DNA of 64,000 nucleotides from Phycicoccus sp. Soil802 (GTDB taxonomy: Bacteria > Actinomycetota > Actinomycetes > Actinomycetales > Dermatophilaceae). The translations under genes and the position numbers were made by a program. The first letter of the stretch is position 1. Each line of letters opens with the position of its first letter. Below, piece by piece: positions 1 to 8,228 of the stretch. The notes under the pieces were generated by a model. The model searched no databases, had not been told where the DNA came from, and was given only the letters and a program-made list of their open reading frames with translations. The stretch lies in contig NZ_LMSS01000002.1 of assembly GCF_001429605.1 (NCBI RefSeq), forward strand, positions 62,001 through 126,000, written 5' to 3'.

Positions 1-1131
1 GCCACCCTCGTGCTCCCGACCCAGGGCCCCACCGAGCTGCCGCAGCTCGGCCATCAGCAACGACGACGACGAGCCCGGCCCGACCTCGGACAGGAACGCG
101 TCGACCGCCTCGTCGGGCATCCCGCCGAGCATCGCGGAATCGGACACCACGGGCGTGGGTCCTTCGGGGTCCATGTGCAGCCGCACGAGTGAGCGCGCAG
201 GCACCCGCCCGAAGGTGTCGATCTCCGGTGACAGGGCGCGCAGGTCGGCGATGGCCGCTGCGCCTGCCTCGTCCGAGCCGAGGACCGCCCCGTCGATCAC
301 GACGACCGACCGGCCACGGAGCAGCTCGGGGATGTCCGGGATCGGGGGCAGGTTGAGGACCCGGAACGACGTGGTGACGTCGTCGGGTGCACCGGGAGCC
401 CACTGGGCCCAGCGCCGCAGCACCGGCTCCGCGACCTCGCGGTCCCAGATGAGCATGCCGGCGTAGGCCGTTTCGATGGCGTAGAGCCGGAACTCGAGGG
501 CCGTGACGACGCCGAAGCTGCCGCCACCGCCGCGCAGCGCCCAGAACAGCTCGGCGTTGCGGTGGGCGTCAGCGCGCAGGTGCTCGCCGTCGGCGGTGAC
601 GAGCTCGACCGCGGTGAGGCTGTTGGTGGCCAGGCCGAGGCGCCGGGCGTACCAGCCGATGCCTCCGCCGAGGGAGTAGCCGGCGATGCCGACGTCGGGG
701 GAGCTCCCGTGCAGCGCGGCCAGGCCGTGGTCACCGGCGGGCTCGGTCGCGTGCATCCACAGCGCACCGCCCTCCACGCGGGCGATCCGGCGCACCGGGT
801 CGATGGTGACGCCGGTCATCGCCGAGGTGCGCAGCACGACGACGTCGTCGAGACCCTGCGCGACGAGAGGGCCGGCGTTGTGCCCGGTGCTCTGCGGGGC
901 GATCCGCAGGTCCGCCGCGGCGGCCGCACGGACCACCTCCTGCACCTGGGCGACGGTCCGCGGCTGGGCCACGGCGGCCGGGCGCTGGTCGAGGGCGGCG
1001 TTCCACGGGAGGCGCGCTGCGTCGTACCCCGGGTCGCCGGGAAGGTGGACCCCACCGTCGCAGAGGCCGCGCAGGGCTTCGGCGCGCCGCTGGTCAGGTC
1101 GCAGGCTGGTGGGGGTGGTCTGGCTGGTCAT
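1..1131 (-). CDS. FAD-binding (berberine-bridge type) oxidoreductase, C-terminus cut by window edge
   Basis: The reading frame runs from an ATG at 1131 off the left edge, giving 377 visible residues. It reads as a flavoprotein oxidase of the FAD_binding_4/BBE type: an N-terminal segment with PRTVAQVQEVV and RIAPQSTGHN (the FAD pyrophosphate-binding loop, about residues 55-85), followed by the SLGGGIGWYAR motif near residue 150 and LRGGGGSFGVVTALEF near 205. In this family the flavin is usually covalently held by a His; here the loop reads TGHN, consistent with at least a single attachment. The substrate cannot be told. The gene stands alone on the minus strand. Family call is firm, function open. 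Confidence 0.85.
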   Translation of the reverse strand, partial: MTSQTTPTSLRPDQRRAEALRGLCDGGVHLPGDPGYDAARLPWNAALDQRPAAVAQPRTVAQVQEVVRAAAAADLRIAPQSTGHNAGPLVAQGLDDVVVLRTSAMTGVTIDPVRRIARVEGGALWMHATEPAGDHGLAALHGSSPDVGIAGYSLGGGIGWYARRLGLATNSLTAVELVTADGEHLRADAHRNAELFWALRGGGGSFGVVTALEFRLYAIETAYAGMLIWDREVAEPVLRRWAQWAPGAPDDVTTSFRVLNLPPIPDIPELLRGRSVVVIDGAVLGSDEAGAAAIADLRALSPEIDTFGRVPARSLVRLHMDPEGPTPVVSDSAMLGGMPDEAVDAFLSEVGPGSSSSLLMAELRQLGGALGREHEGG

Positions 1132-1246
1132 GGGTGACTCCTTGTTCCGCTTCAGTTGGTGTGCGGAACACGGTGCAGCCACCCGCTTGGGCACCACTTG
1201 GTGCCGACTTGGGGTCAGTCGCACCCGAGTTGTTGCGTCGCGGTGG

Positions 1247-1945
1247 TCACCGACCCGCGGAAACCGCCCGCACCTGCCCACCAGAGGGCAACACGGGGGT
1301 GGAGGCTTCGTGCTGCGGGCGCCCGACGCGACCGGCGACATCGGCCACGACCTCCTCGAGGAGGTGGACGAGCCGGTCCGCGACGTCGGGGACGCAGGCC
1401 ACGGCGATGCCCTCCACGGCATACGCGACGGTGTGCGGGGCGGTCTGGCGGCGGTAGGTGCGCTCGCTGACGACCGCACCGCGGGCATAGCGCTCGGCCC
1501 AGGCGTGCGCCTCCGGGACCGCCGCGAACGCCGCACCACACAGGTCGTCGACGAGGTCGCGGACGCCGGGCCGCCCCGCCGCGAGCCGCTGGGCGGTCAG
1601 CAGGCCGACCGCGAGCACGCTCTGGCGGGTGGCCGGGGCCACCGGGAGAGCCGCCGCGGCGGCGCGGGTGGCGATCGCGAGGTCGAGGTCGAGGTCCGAC
1701 CCGGTCAGCCCCACGACGTCGGGGATCAGCATGACCAGCCGCCCCCGGTCGGCGTCACCCAGCGAGTCGTTGACCAGCCGGGCCAGCGACGCGAGCAGGG
1801 GGTGGGTGCAGGCCGGGTGGTCGCTCCAGCGCTCGCCGGCGAGGAAGGAGGCCAGCTCCATGAAGCAGGCACCCTTGCGCGGGTTGCGGTGCCGTCCCGC
1901 GGACAGCACGGGCACCAGCTCTGGCAGGGTCGTCACGCGGCTCAT
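1247..1945 (-). CDS. Hypothetical actinobacterial protein (232 aa)
   Basis: I do not recognise a functional family. The start at 1945 (ATG, MSRVTTLPEL) is preferred over an upstream ATG at 2044 because the upstream stretch is low-complexity Pro/Arg-rich. The protein is soluble and Ala/Val-rich, with a conserved-looking core (GRHRNPRKGACFMELASFL, then HPLLASLARLVND and RLVMLIPDVVGL) and the sequence CVPDVADRLVHLLEEVV near the C-terminus. The single Cys in the KGACFME context and the HPACTHP motif could be functional but nothing proves it. It is divergent from the gene at 2317 and separated from it by about 370 bp. Confidence 0.6.
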   Translation of the reverse strand: MSRVTTLPELVPVLSAGRHRNPRKGACFMELASFLAGERWSDHPACTHPLLASLARLVNDSLGDADRGRLVMLIPDVVGLTGSDLDLDLAIATRAAAAALPVAPATRQSVLAVGLLTAQRLAAGRPGVRDLVDDLCGAAFAAVPEAHAWAERYARGAVVSERTYRRQTAPHTVAYAVEGIAVACVPDVADRLVHLLEEVVADVAGRVGRPQHEASTPVLPSGGQVRAVSAGR

Positions 1946-2316
1946 GGCACCTCCCGGCGGGGCAGTCAGGGCCATTGCTCGTCGCGGCAGCGGCCCTGGT
2001 TCCACTATGCGCCGGGCGCCCGGCTGGCGCCACCCCTGCCCCACCCTGCCTTCCCTATCTCATCGGCCGACCCGGCCTCAGTGCTTCGGTCTAGTCCAAC
2101 CGTCCAGAAATCGGGGCACGCTGCCGGGCGTCGTGCTGGACAGCCGCGCCCAAACCACGCCATCCGCAGGGTTCTTCTCGTACCCGTGGTGGAGATCGTC
2201 TGCCCCCCACTGTCGGATGTGACGGGGGTCCGGCGGCCCCACGATGGTGGCTACCGGGAGGACGTCGCCGCAGATGCCTCCCGGACCACCATCTGGCTCG
2301 TGCAAGGGGAACCGCC
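1946..2316. other. Intergenic region between two divergent hypothetical genes
   Basis: A 371-bp stretch without a convincing gene. It should contain the divergent promoters for the genes starting at 1945 and 2317, although I cannot assign -10/-35 elements with confidence. Its only clear structure is the inverted repeat at 2243-2293 just before the plus-strand gene. Confidence 0.4.
2243..2293 (+). promoter_or_regulatory. Imperfect inverted repeat in the leader of the 2317 gene
   Basis: Left arm GATGGTGG-cta-CCGGGAGG (2243-2261) pairs with right arm CCTCCCGG-a-CCACCATC (2277-2293), giving two 8-bp helices separated by an internal bulge and a loop of about 15 nt. The hairpin ends 23 bp before the start codon at 2317. 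Without a following U-run it is unlikely to be a simple terminator; a leader attenuator or protein-binding site is inference. Confidence 0.5.
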
Positions 2317-2823
2317 ATGACGGTCATCGAACGGCTCTACGACAACGCGTGGTACGTCGCGAACGCCTCACCCGGCGCCCGTGACCTGCTCGCTGCCGAC
2401 GTCACCCGCGCCTGGATGGAGCGGGAGGCGGCTCGGGAGGACGCGGAACGTGCCCGCAGCGTCGCGAGCCTGTCCCCGGCGCGCTCGGCACTCGCCCTCT
2501 CGCTGGGCAACTCGCGGCAGGCCGGCTACGACCGGGCGCGGTCCCGGGCCGCCGAGGCCGCCCGGTGCACCGACATCGTGCTCGGCCACGCGTTCAGCGT
2601 GAAGCGCGACCTGCACTCGTCGGGCGCGATGGCGGTCGAGATCTCCTCCTGCACCCTCCTGCGGCGCGCGTCGCTGACCGCCGCCGGCCGGGGCGAGCAC
2701 TGGTCCGGCCTGTTCCACGACCCGCAGAACCGGCACGTCGGCTCGTTCTCGACGACGCTCGGCACGGACCCGTGGGACGCCTTCCACCAGGCCTGCGAGT
2801 GGATCGTCACCGGTCAGCTCTGA
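2317..2823 (+). CDS. Hypothetical protein (168 aa)
   Basis: ATG start preceded by AAGGGGAACC, a good ribosome-binding site. The protein is soluble, rich in Ala and Arg in its first half (a predicted helical segment with REAAREDAERARS) and ends in a compact, Trp-containing region (HWSGLFHDPQNRHVGSFSTT, WDAFHQACEWIV). I do not recognise the family. Its last 17 bp overlap tail-to-tail with the MmcQ/YjbR-type gene on the other strand. The inverted repeat directly upstream suggests regulated expression. Confidence 0.55.
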   Translation: MTVIERLYDNAWYVANASPGARDLLAADVTRAWMEREAAREDAERARSVASLSPARSALALSLGNSRQAGYDRARSRAAEAARCTDIVLGHAFSVKRDLHSSGAMAVEISSCTLLRRASLTAAGRGEHWSGLFHDPQNRHVGSFSTTLGTDPWDAFHQACEWIVTGQL

Positions 2824-3166
2824 GCCCAGCGAAGTAGGGCGCGGACACTGACTTGGGCACGACCATGGCCCACGCGTCGAGGACCAGCTCCGGCAGCCGG
2901 TCGAGGTCGATCGCGTCGGCCCAGGCCTCGACCCACTGGTAGCGCAGGTCGACCTGCCCGGGCAGGAAGAACACGTCGGGCTCCGACTCGACCAGGGCCG
3001 CCCGCTCCTCACGCGGGAAGGCGAAGCCCAGCTCCGTCTCGTCGCGCGAGAAGGCGAGCCACACGATGCTGCCCACCCGCCACTTCACGCGGTCGCGGAC
3101 CACCACCTCGTAGGCGCGCGGGAGCGGCGTCGCGATGCGGCGCACGTCCTCCACGGTGACTGCCAC
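2807..3166 (-). CDS. MmcQ/YjbR-family (DUF419) DNA-binding-like protein
   Basis: About 119 residues from a GTG at 3166 (VAVTVEDVRRIA). The family is recognised from the order of motifs: an N-terminal TVEDVRRIATPLPRAYEVVV, a central VKWRVGSIVWLAF strand pair, ELGFAFPREERAALVE, then FFLPGQVDLRYQWVEAW. YjbR-type proteins are small alpha/beta folds with a winged cyclophilin-like shape, often called DNA-binding, but without a demonstrated general role. GTG at 3154 is an alternative start. Convergent with the 2317 gene and 58 bp from nadE. Confidence 0.75.
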   Translation of the reverse strand: MAVTVEDVRRIATPLPRAYEVVVRDRVKWRVGSIVWLAFSRDETELGFAFPREERAALVESEPDVFFLPGQVDLRYQWVEAWADAIDLDRLPELVLDAWAMVVPKSVSAPYFAGLRADR

Positions 3167-3224
3167 CCCACCACTGTCGCATCGGGCGCCGACACCACCG
3201 TCATGCAGGAGCACTAGGCCGGAT

Positions 3225-5330
3225 TCAGTCCTCCGGGACGTTCGACCGCAGCTCGTCCAGCCACACGCGCCCGGTGACGTCGGACGGCATACGCCAGTCG
3301 CCGCGAGGTGAGAGTGACCCTCCCGCAACGACTTTCGGGCCGTTGGGCAGCGCGGAGCGCTTGAACTGGTTGCTGAAGAAGCGCTGCAGGAAGACTTCCA
3401 TCCACCGCCGGATGGTGGCGAGGTCGTATGCCGTGCGACGGCTCTCGGGGTAGCCCGCCGGCCAGTCGCCCACCTCGACGTCGGACCACGCGTGGAGGGC
3501 GAGGAAGGCGATCTTGCTGGGTCGGTAGCCACGTCGCAGCACGTGGTAGAGCGTGAAGTCCTGCAGCGCGTAGGGGCCGACGGAGTCCTCGGTGGACTGG
3601 ATCTTCTCACCCGCCCTGGCCGGCACCAGCTCGGGGCTGATCTCCTGGTCGAGGATCTCGGTGAGGGTGCCGTTGACCGCACCCTCGAACTGCGCGCTGC
3701 TGACGACCCAGCGGATCAGGTGCTGCATCAACGTCTTCGGGACGCCGCTGTTGACGCCGTAGTGCGACATCTGGTCACCCACGCCGTAGGTGCACCACCC
3801 GAGCGCGAGCTCCGAGAGGTCGCCGGTGCCGAGCACGATGCCGCCGCGCTGGTTGGCCGCCCGGAAGAGGTAGTCGGTGCGCAGCCCGGCCTGGACGTTC
3901 TCGAAGGTGACGTCGTAGACCTCCTCGCCACGGCCGAACGGGTGCCCGAGGTCGGTGAGCAGCTGGGTCGCCGCGGGCCGGATGTCGAGCTCCTCCCAGG
4001 TGATCCCGAGCGACTCCATGAGGTGGACGGCGTTGCTCTTGGTCCCCTCGGTGGTGGCGAACCCCGGCATGGTGAAGCCGACGATGTCGGTGCGCGGGCG
4101 GCCGAGCCGGTCCATCGCCTTGGCCGCGACGATCAGCGCGTGCGTCGAGTCGAGCCCACCACTCACCCCGATGACGACCTTGGGCTGCCAGGTGTCGGTG
4201 GCGATGGCGCGCAGCCGCTGCTCGAGACCGGAGACCTGGATGTTGTAGGCCTCGTAGCAGTCCAGTGCGAGCCGGGCCTCGTCGTCGGGCACGAACGGGA
4301 ACCGGTCGACCTTGCGCCGCAACCCGATGTCGCCGGTCGGCGGCTGGAGCGTGAACCCGAGGGTGCGGAAGTCCGCGCCGTCGCTGGCGTCGATGCGCTC
4401 GGCCCGACGGTTGTCATCGAAGGACCCCTGCCGGATCCGCTCCTGGCGCAGCCGGTCGAGGTCGACGTCGACGACCGTCGACCGCGGCCCGTCCGGGAAC
4501 CGCTCGCTCTCGCCGAGCAGGTCGCCGAGCTCGTAGACCATCGTCATGCCGTCCCACGACAGGTCGGTGGTCGACTCACCCGCTGACGCGGCGGCATACA
4601 GGTAGGCGGCGTTGCACCGCGCGCTCGCGGAACGCGCGAGCAGGTGGCGGTCCTCGGCGCGACCGACGGTGATCGGTGAGGCCGACAGGTTGAGCAGCAC
4701 CGTGGCGCCCGCGAGCGCGGCCTTCGCGCTCGGCGGCACGGGGACCCACATGTCCTCGCAGATCTCGACGTGGACGGCCAGCCCCGGGACGTCGTCGGCG
4801 TCGAAGACCAGGTCGGGGCCGAACGGCAGGTCGCCGTCCTCGTCGGCGCCCGGCCAGTGCGGCGCGTGGAACCAGTCGGTGCGGCTGTCGTCGCCGGCCG
4901 CGAAGTGCCGCTTCTCGTAGAACTCGCGGTAGTTGGGGAGGTTGGACTTCGGGACGACGCCGAGCACCTCGCCACGGTGGATCACGACGGCGCAGTTGAA
5001 CAGCCGGTTGCCGTGCCGGAGCGGGGCACCCACGACCACGACGGGCAGGAGTGACTTCGTGGCCGCGGCGACGGTCAGGACGGCCCGGTCCACCTCGTCG
5101 AGCAGCACGTCCTGGAGCAGCAGGTCGTCGATGGCGTAGCCCGACAGGCTCAGCTCGGGGAACAACGCCACGGCCACGCCGTCCTCGTGCAGCCCCCGCA
5201 CCTGCTCGACGATCGTCTCGGCGTTGCGCGCGGGATCGCCGGCGGCCACCGGGACCGTGCACGCGGCGACGCGGGCGAAGCCGTGGCGGTAGGCCGACGC
5301 GAAGTTCGAGGGTGCAGCCCCGGTGTCCAT
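3225..5330 (-). CDS. nadE: Glutamine-dependent NAD+ synthetase
   Basis: Cytosolic last enzyme of NAD synthesis: it amidates nicotinic acid adenine dinucleotide with ammonia from glutamine, using ATP. The 701-residue protein, close to the length of the mycobacterial enzyme, has an N-terminal nitrilase-type amidotransferase domain with the Glu-Lys-Cys triad visible (LFPELSLSGYAIDDL, VVPKSNLPNYREFYEKRHF, VEICEDMWVP with Cys near 190). A C-terminal synthetase domain follows with the PP-loop VIGVSGGLDSTHALIV. ATG 5330 (MDTGAAPSNF) is chosen because an upstream extension is low complexity. It stands alone and is divergent from the small gene at 5380. Confidence 0.95.
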   Translation of the reverse strand: MDTGAAPSNFASAYRHGFARVAACTVPVAAGDPARNAETIVEQVRGLHEDGVAVALFPELSLSGYAIDDLLLQDVLLDEVDRAVLTVAAATKSLLPVVVVGAPLRHGNRLFNCAVVIHRGEVLGVVPKSNLPNYREFYEKRHFAAGDDSRTDWFHAPHWPGADEDGDLPFGPDLVFDADDVPGLAVHVEICEDMWVPVPPSAKAALAGATVLLNLSASPITVGRAEDRHLLARSASARCNAAYLYAAASAGESTTDLSWDGMTMVYELGDLLGESERFPDGPRSTVVDVDLDRLRQERIRQGSFDDNRRAERIDASDGADFRTLGFTLQPPTGDIGLRRKVDRFPFVPDDEARLALDCYEAYNIQVSGLEQRLRAIATDTWQPKVVIGVSGGLDSTHALIVAAKAMDRLGRPRTDIVGFTMPGFATTEGTKSNAVHLMESLGITWEELDIRPAATQLLTDLGHPFGRGEEVYDVTFENVQAGLRTDYLFRAANQRGGIVLGTGDLSELALGWCTYGVGDQMSHYGVNSGVPKTLMQHLIRWVVSSAQFEGAVNGTLTEILDQEISPELVPARAGEKIQSTEDSVGPYALQDFTLYHVLRRGYRPSKIAFLALHAWSDVEVGDWPAGYPESRRTAYDLATIRRWMEVFLQRFFSNQFKRSALPNGPKVVAGGSLSPRGDWRMPSDVTGRVWLDELRSNVPED

Positions 5331-5379
5331 GGTTCCGAGTCTGTCAGAGAAGGCGCGACCGCCAGGACGGATCGCTACG

Positions 5380-5697
5380 GTGCGGGCGCTCGACATCTAC
5401 TCGGACAAGGACCCGGCGGACGTGACCGCGGACGCGATCGGCGACCTCCTGCCGTTCGAGGTCCCGTACTGGGCCGGCGAGCACGCCGAGGTCGACGACT
5501 ACCCGCATCCGTTCCACCCGTTGGAGCTGGGCGAGGCCGCGATGGCGTGGATGTTCGGCAGCTCTGGCGAGGGCGCCCCCGGCGATGCGGTCCAGCGCGA
5601 GCTCGGCGAGCTGCTCGACCCGTTCGAGGTGCCGATGCACGGGTTCCGGATCGGCGAGCCGGCACGGAAGGGACTGCTCAGCCGCCTCTTCAGCTGA
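5380..5697 (+). CDS. Small hypothetical protein (105 aa)
   Basis: Starts at a GTG (VRALDIYSDKDPADVTADAIG). Codon third positions are GC-rich as in real genes here. The protein is acidic, with FEVPYWAGEHAEVDDYPHPFHPLELGE and a Gly/Trp-containing middle, ending in ARKGLLSRLFS. I do not recognise the family. Its stop codon is part of the first palindromic repeat at 5696-5721, which could act as its terminator. Divergent from nadE with only about 50 bp between the starts, so the two share an upstream region. Confidence 0.55.
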   Translation: MRALDIYSDKDPADVTADAIGDLLPFEVPYWAGEHAEVDDYPHPFHPLELGEAAMAWMFGSSGEGAPGDAVQRELGELLDPFEVPMHGFRIGEPARKGLLSRLFS

Positions 5698-5770
5698 GAA
5701 CCGGCCAATTGCCCGGTTCTCGGCGCGCAGAGTCCCCCTGTGCGGCCCACAACCGGGCAATTGGCCGGTT
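5696..5770. repeat. Pair of near-perfect palindromes, copy 1 of a duplicated element
   Basis: Two palindromes, 5696-5721 and 5751-5770, each with the core CGG-S-CAATTG-S-CCG. The outer arms are perfect (GAGAACCGG/CCGGTTCTC in the first, AACCGG/CCGGTT in the second) and one symmetric base pair beside CAATTG is mismatched. Their 20-bp cores are also exact reverse complements of each other, so the pair can form one long hairpin with a 32-nt loop. They follow the 5380 gene directly and precede the CNBD gene; a terminator or operator role is inference. Confidence 0.8.
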
Positions 5771-5865
5771 TCCTCGGGCCAGCGGCCTGCGTTCGGTGGT
5801 GGTTGACGGGATCACGCGCGGGGTTCATCGTGTGGCGAGGGGGTCACCGGGTTCAGGGAGGCGTC

Positions 5866-6258
5866 ATGGATGCTGAGGAGCTTGCCTCGATACCGCTTCT
5901 GGCCGACCTGACCCCGGAGCAGCGGGCGATGGTCGCGGAGAAGCTGAACGAGCGCGAGGTCGACGTCGGCACCGTGCTCGCGCGCGAGGGCGACTACGCA
6001 TACAGCCTGTTCTTCGTCGTCGACGGCCTGGCCGCCGCGGCCCACGAGACCAGGCTGCTGACCACGCTGCGCCCGGGCGACTGGTTCGGGGAGATCGGGG
6101 TGCTGACCCACAGCACCCGGTCGGCGAACGTCGTCGCCCTCAGCAGGATGCGGCTGCTGACCCTGATGGCCTGGGACTTCTCCGACCTGATGCACGAGCT
6201 CCCGGCGCTCGGGACCCGGATCCGCGAGCGGGCGATGGAACGGCTCGAGCGCGACTGA
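5866..6258 (+). CDS. Cyclic-nucleotide-binding-domain protein without a DNA-binding domain
   Basis: 130 residues from ATG 5866, preceded by CAGGGAGGCG (strong ribosome-binding site). The whole protein is one Crp-type cNMP-binding beta-barrel: IPLLADLTPEQRAMVAEKL, GTVLAREGDYAYSLFFVVDG, and the phosphate-binding-cassette region LRPGDWFGEIGVL followed by RSANVVALSRMRLLTL. There is no helix-turn-helix after the hinge helix, so it cannot be a classic Crp regulator. The cassette has GEIGVLTHSTRSANV, with Glu and Arg in the positions that hold cAMP in Crp, so nucleotide binding is plausible. A receptor subunit acting on a partner is inference. Confidence 0.8.
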   Translation: MDAEELASIPLLADLTPEQRAMVAEKLNEREVDVGTVLAREGDYAYSLFFVVDGLAAAAHETRLLTTLRPGDWFGEIGVLTHSTRSANVVALSRMRLLTLMAWDFSDLMHELPALGTRIRERAMERLERD

Positions 6259-6320
6259 CCGCTCGCCCACGAGGACGGAGCCGCGCCAGAGTCTCTCGAC
6301 ATGGTCGGGGCCACAACAAC

Positions 6321-6391
6321 TTTCGGCCAACTGCCCGAAACCGTGGCTCAGATCGCGCGGCGATGCCCTGGAAGCGGGCGATTGGCCGATT
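6321..6391. repeat. Pair of palindromes, copy 2 of the duplicated element
   Basis: Two 20-bp palindromic sites, 6321-6340 (TTTCGG-C-CAACTG-C-CCGAAA) and 6372-6391 (AAGCGG-G-CGATTG-G-CCGATT), in mutually inverted orientation with the same 51-52 bp centre spacing as the pair at 5696-5770. They lie between the convergent CNBD gene and alpha/beta hydrolase gene. The symmetric mismatch next to the central hexamer is kept in all four sites. Confidence 0.75.
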
Positions 6392-6399
6392 TCTGCGGC

Positions 6400-7335
6400 T
6401 CAGCCCTGGGTGGGAAGGTGCGCGTCGAGCCACTCGACGACGGAGTCCATGACCTCGTCGCGGTTGGTCTCGTTCAGCATCTCGTGGCGACCCTCCGGCC
6501 AGAGCCGGAGCGTGACGTCACCGACCCCGAGGCGGCGCAGCTGGTCGGCCACGGCCGTCGGGCCCTTGCCCTTGTCGCCGACCGGGTCCTGTGCGCCGGA
6601 GAAGACGAAGACCGGCAGCGTCTTGGGCACCCGGCTGACCGAGGCGTCGGAGTTGATGGTGCCGAGCCCACCCAGCAGGTCGGCGAAGAAGCCGCTGGTG
6701 AAGACGTTGCCGCAGCGCTCGTCCGCGACGTACTTGTCGACCTCGGCCTCGTCCCGGGAGAGCCAGTCGAACTTCGTGCGGTTCGGCTTGAACGCCGCGC
6801 CGTACTGGCCGAAGGTCAGCTGGTCCATCAGGCCACTGGGGTGTCGCCGGCCGCGGAGCCGCGCCTGGGCGGTCGCGAGCGCCAGTCCCACCTTGCCGAG
6901 CGCACCGGGGTCGCCGGCCGTGCCGGACAGGACGAGGCCGTCGAGGTCGCCGCCGAACCGGGTCGCGTAGGACCGGCTCAGGAACGAGCCCATGCTGTGG
7001 CCGAAGAGGAAGAACGGCAGACCCGGGTTCTCCTCGCGGGCGTGGTCGCTCACGAGGTGCAGGTCCTCGACGACGGTGTCGAAGCCGTGGTCGTCGGCGA
7101 AGTAGCCGGCGTCTGCAGCGGTGCGCGCCGTGGCACCGTGGCCGCGATGGTCACCGGCGTACACGGCATACCCGGCAGCGGTGAGCCGCTCGGCGAACCG
7201 GGCGTAGCGGTCGGAGTGCTCGGCCATGCCGTGCGCGACCTGGACCACGGCCTTCGGGGGGCCGTCGGGAAGCCACCGGTTCACGTGCAGCTGGGTGCCG
7301 TCGGGGGTGGCCAGGGAGAAGCTGCTGGACTGCAT
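6400..7335 (-). CDS. Alpha/beta hydrolase, monoacylglycerol-lipase-like
   Basis: 311 residues of the Hydrolase_4 (lysophospholipase/monoglyceride lipase) type. Visible features are the oxyanion segment VQVAHGMAEHSDRYARFAE, DHRGHGATAR, the nucleophile elbow FGHSMGSFLSR (Ser about 120), the acid in PVFVFSGAQDPVGDKGKG and the catalytic His in LWPEGRHEMLNETNRDEV. There is no signal peptide, so it should be cytosolic. It probably releases fatty acids from monoacylglycerols or lysophospholipids; the exact substrate is not readable. It lies 9 bp downstream of the MOSC gene and is likely cotranscribed with it. Confidence 0.9.
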   Translation of the reverse strand: MQSSSFSLATPDGTQLHVNRWLPDGPPKAVVQVAHGMAEHSDRYARFAERLTAAGYAVYAGDHRGHGATARTAADAGYFADDHGFDTVVEDLHLVSDHAREENPGLPFFLFGHSMGSFLSRSYATRFGGDLDGLVLSGTAGDPGALGKVGLALATAQARLRGRRHPSGLMDQLTFGQYGAAFKPNRTKFDWLSRDEAEVDKYVADERCGNVFTSGFFADLLGGLGTINSDASVSRVPKTLPVFVFSGAQDPVGDKGKGPTAVADQLRRLGVGDVTLRLWPEGRHEMLNETNRDEVMDSVVEWLDAHLPTQG

Positions 7336-7344
7336 GCGCTGACC

Positions 7345-8115
7345 CTAGTGCGACGGGTTCTCCGGCGTCGCCGGGTCGCCCATCTCCACTCGCCCGGGCT
7401 GCACGACGCGGGCATCCACGCCGAAGGTGAGCAGGCCCTCGTGGCGGTCCAGGTGGGCGAGCACCGGGACGTCCCGGCGGCCGGTGGCCGGGTCGACGTC
7501 CACGACGGCGCAGCGGTCGATGCGGCGGGCCACCTCGATCGTGGCCGTCCCCACCCGCAGCCGGGTGCCCGGCTCCGGGTCCTGCTCGGCGTCGAGCGTG
7601 ATCGTGGCCCGGAACCGCTCGTCCAGTGCGATCGGTGCCGTGAGTCCCACACTCGTCATCCGCTCCGAGAGCCGGTCGAGCTCGCCGGTGGTGACGACCG
7701 AGACCGCGCCCGCCCAGACGACCTCGCCGGGCTGGGTGGCAGCCACCCGCACCGGACGACCGAGGTATGCCGCGAGCGCGGCGGTGTGCGGGCCGTCCAG
7801 GAGTCGGGCGGTGGCGGGTCGACCCCAGTAGTCAACAGTGAGCGGTGCCTCGTCGGTCGCCTTGAGTGGGCCGACGACCTCTCGACCGTCGGGCCAGCGC
7901 AGGCGCAGCTCGCCGCCGTCGCCGGTGGTGGCCTCGACGCAGGTGAGCGTCGGGTGCTCGACGGTGCGCAGCACCCGCGCGGACTGCGGGTCGACCAGGC
8001 AGAAGGCGCGGTCGCCCACCGGTCCGTCGGCCGCCAGGGTCACGGCGTCGCGGGCGAGGTGCCGGGTGCCCTTCACCGCGGCGAACCCCAGCCTGCGGAC
8101 CCGGGCGCTCGTCAT
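7345..8115 (-). CDS. MOSC-domain protein with N-terminal beta-barrel
   Basis: 256 residues from ATG 8115 (MTSARVRRLGFAAVKG). The layout is that of MOSC_N plus MOSC proteins (YcbX/mARC-like): an N-terminal barrel with VKGTRHLARDAVTLAADGPVGDRAFCLVD, then the MOSC core with ERFRATITLD and VEVARRIDRCAVVDVDPATG. In this core the Cys of RCAVVDVDP is the residue that, in MOSC enzymes, ligates molybdenum or receives sulfur. No C-terminal ferredoxin domain follows. A role in molybdenum-cofactor-dependent N-hydroxylate reduction or detoxification is family inference. Confidence 0.85.
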   Translation of the reverse strand: MTSARVRRLGFAAVKGTRHLARDAVTLAADGPVGDRAFCLVDPQSARVLRTVEHPTLTCVEATTGDGGELRLRWPDGREVVGPLKATDEAPLTVDYWGRPATARLLDGPHTAALAAYLGRPVRVAATQPGEVVWAGAVSVVTTGELDRLSERMTSVGLTAPIALDERFRATITLDAEQDPEPGTRLRVGTATIEVARRIDRCAVVDVDPATGRRDVPVLAHLDRHEGLLTFGVDARVVQPGRVEMGDPATPENPSH

Positions 8116-8228
8116 GGCGACCACGGTAGAGCCGTCCTCGCGCGATGACTTCCCGGGGCTGGCAGGGTCTGCATCGACACCACCACCCGGAACCCTGCAC
8201 CGGATCGCCCACCCAGGAAGGCCGCACC

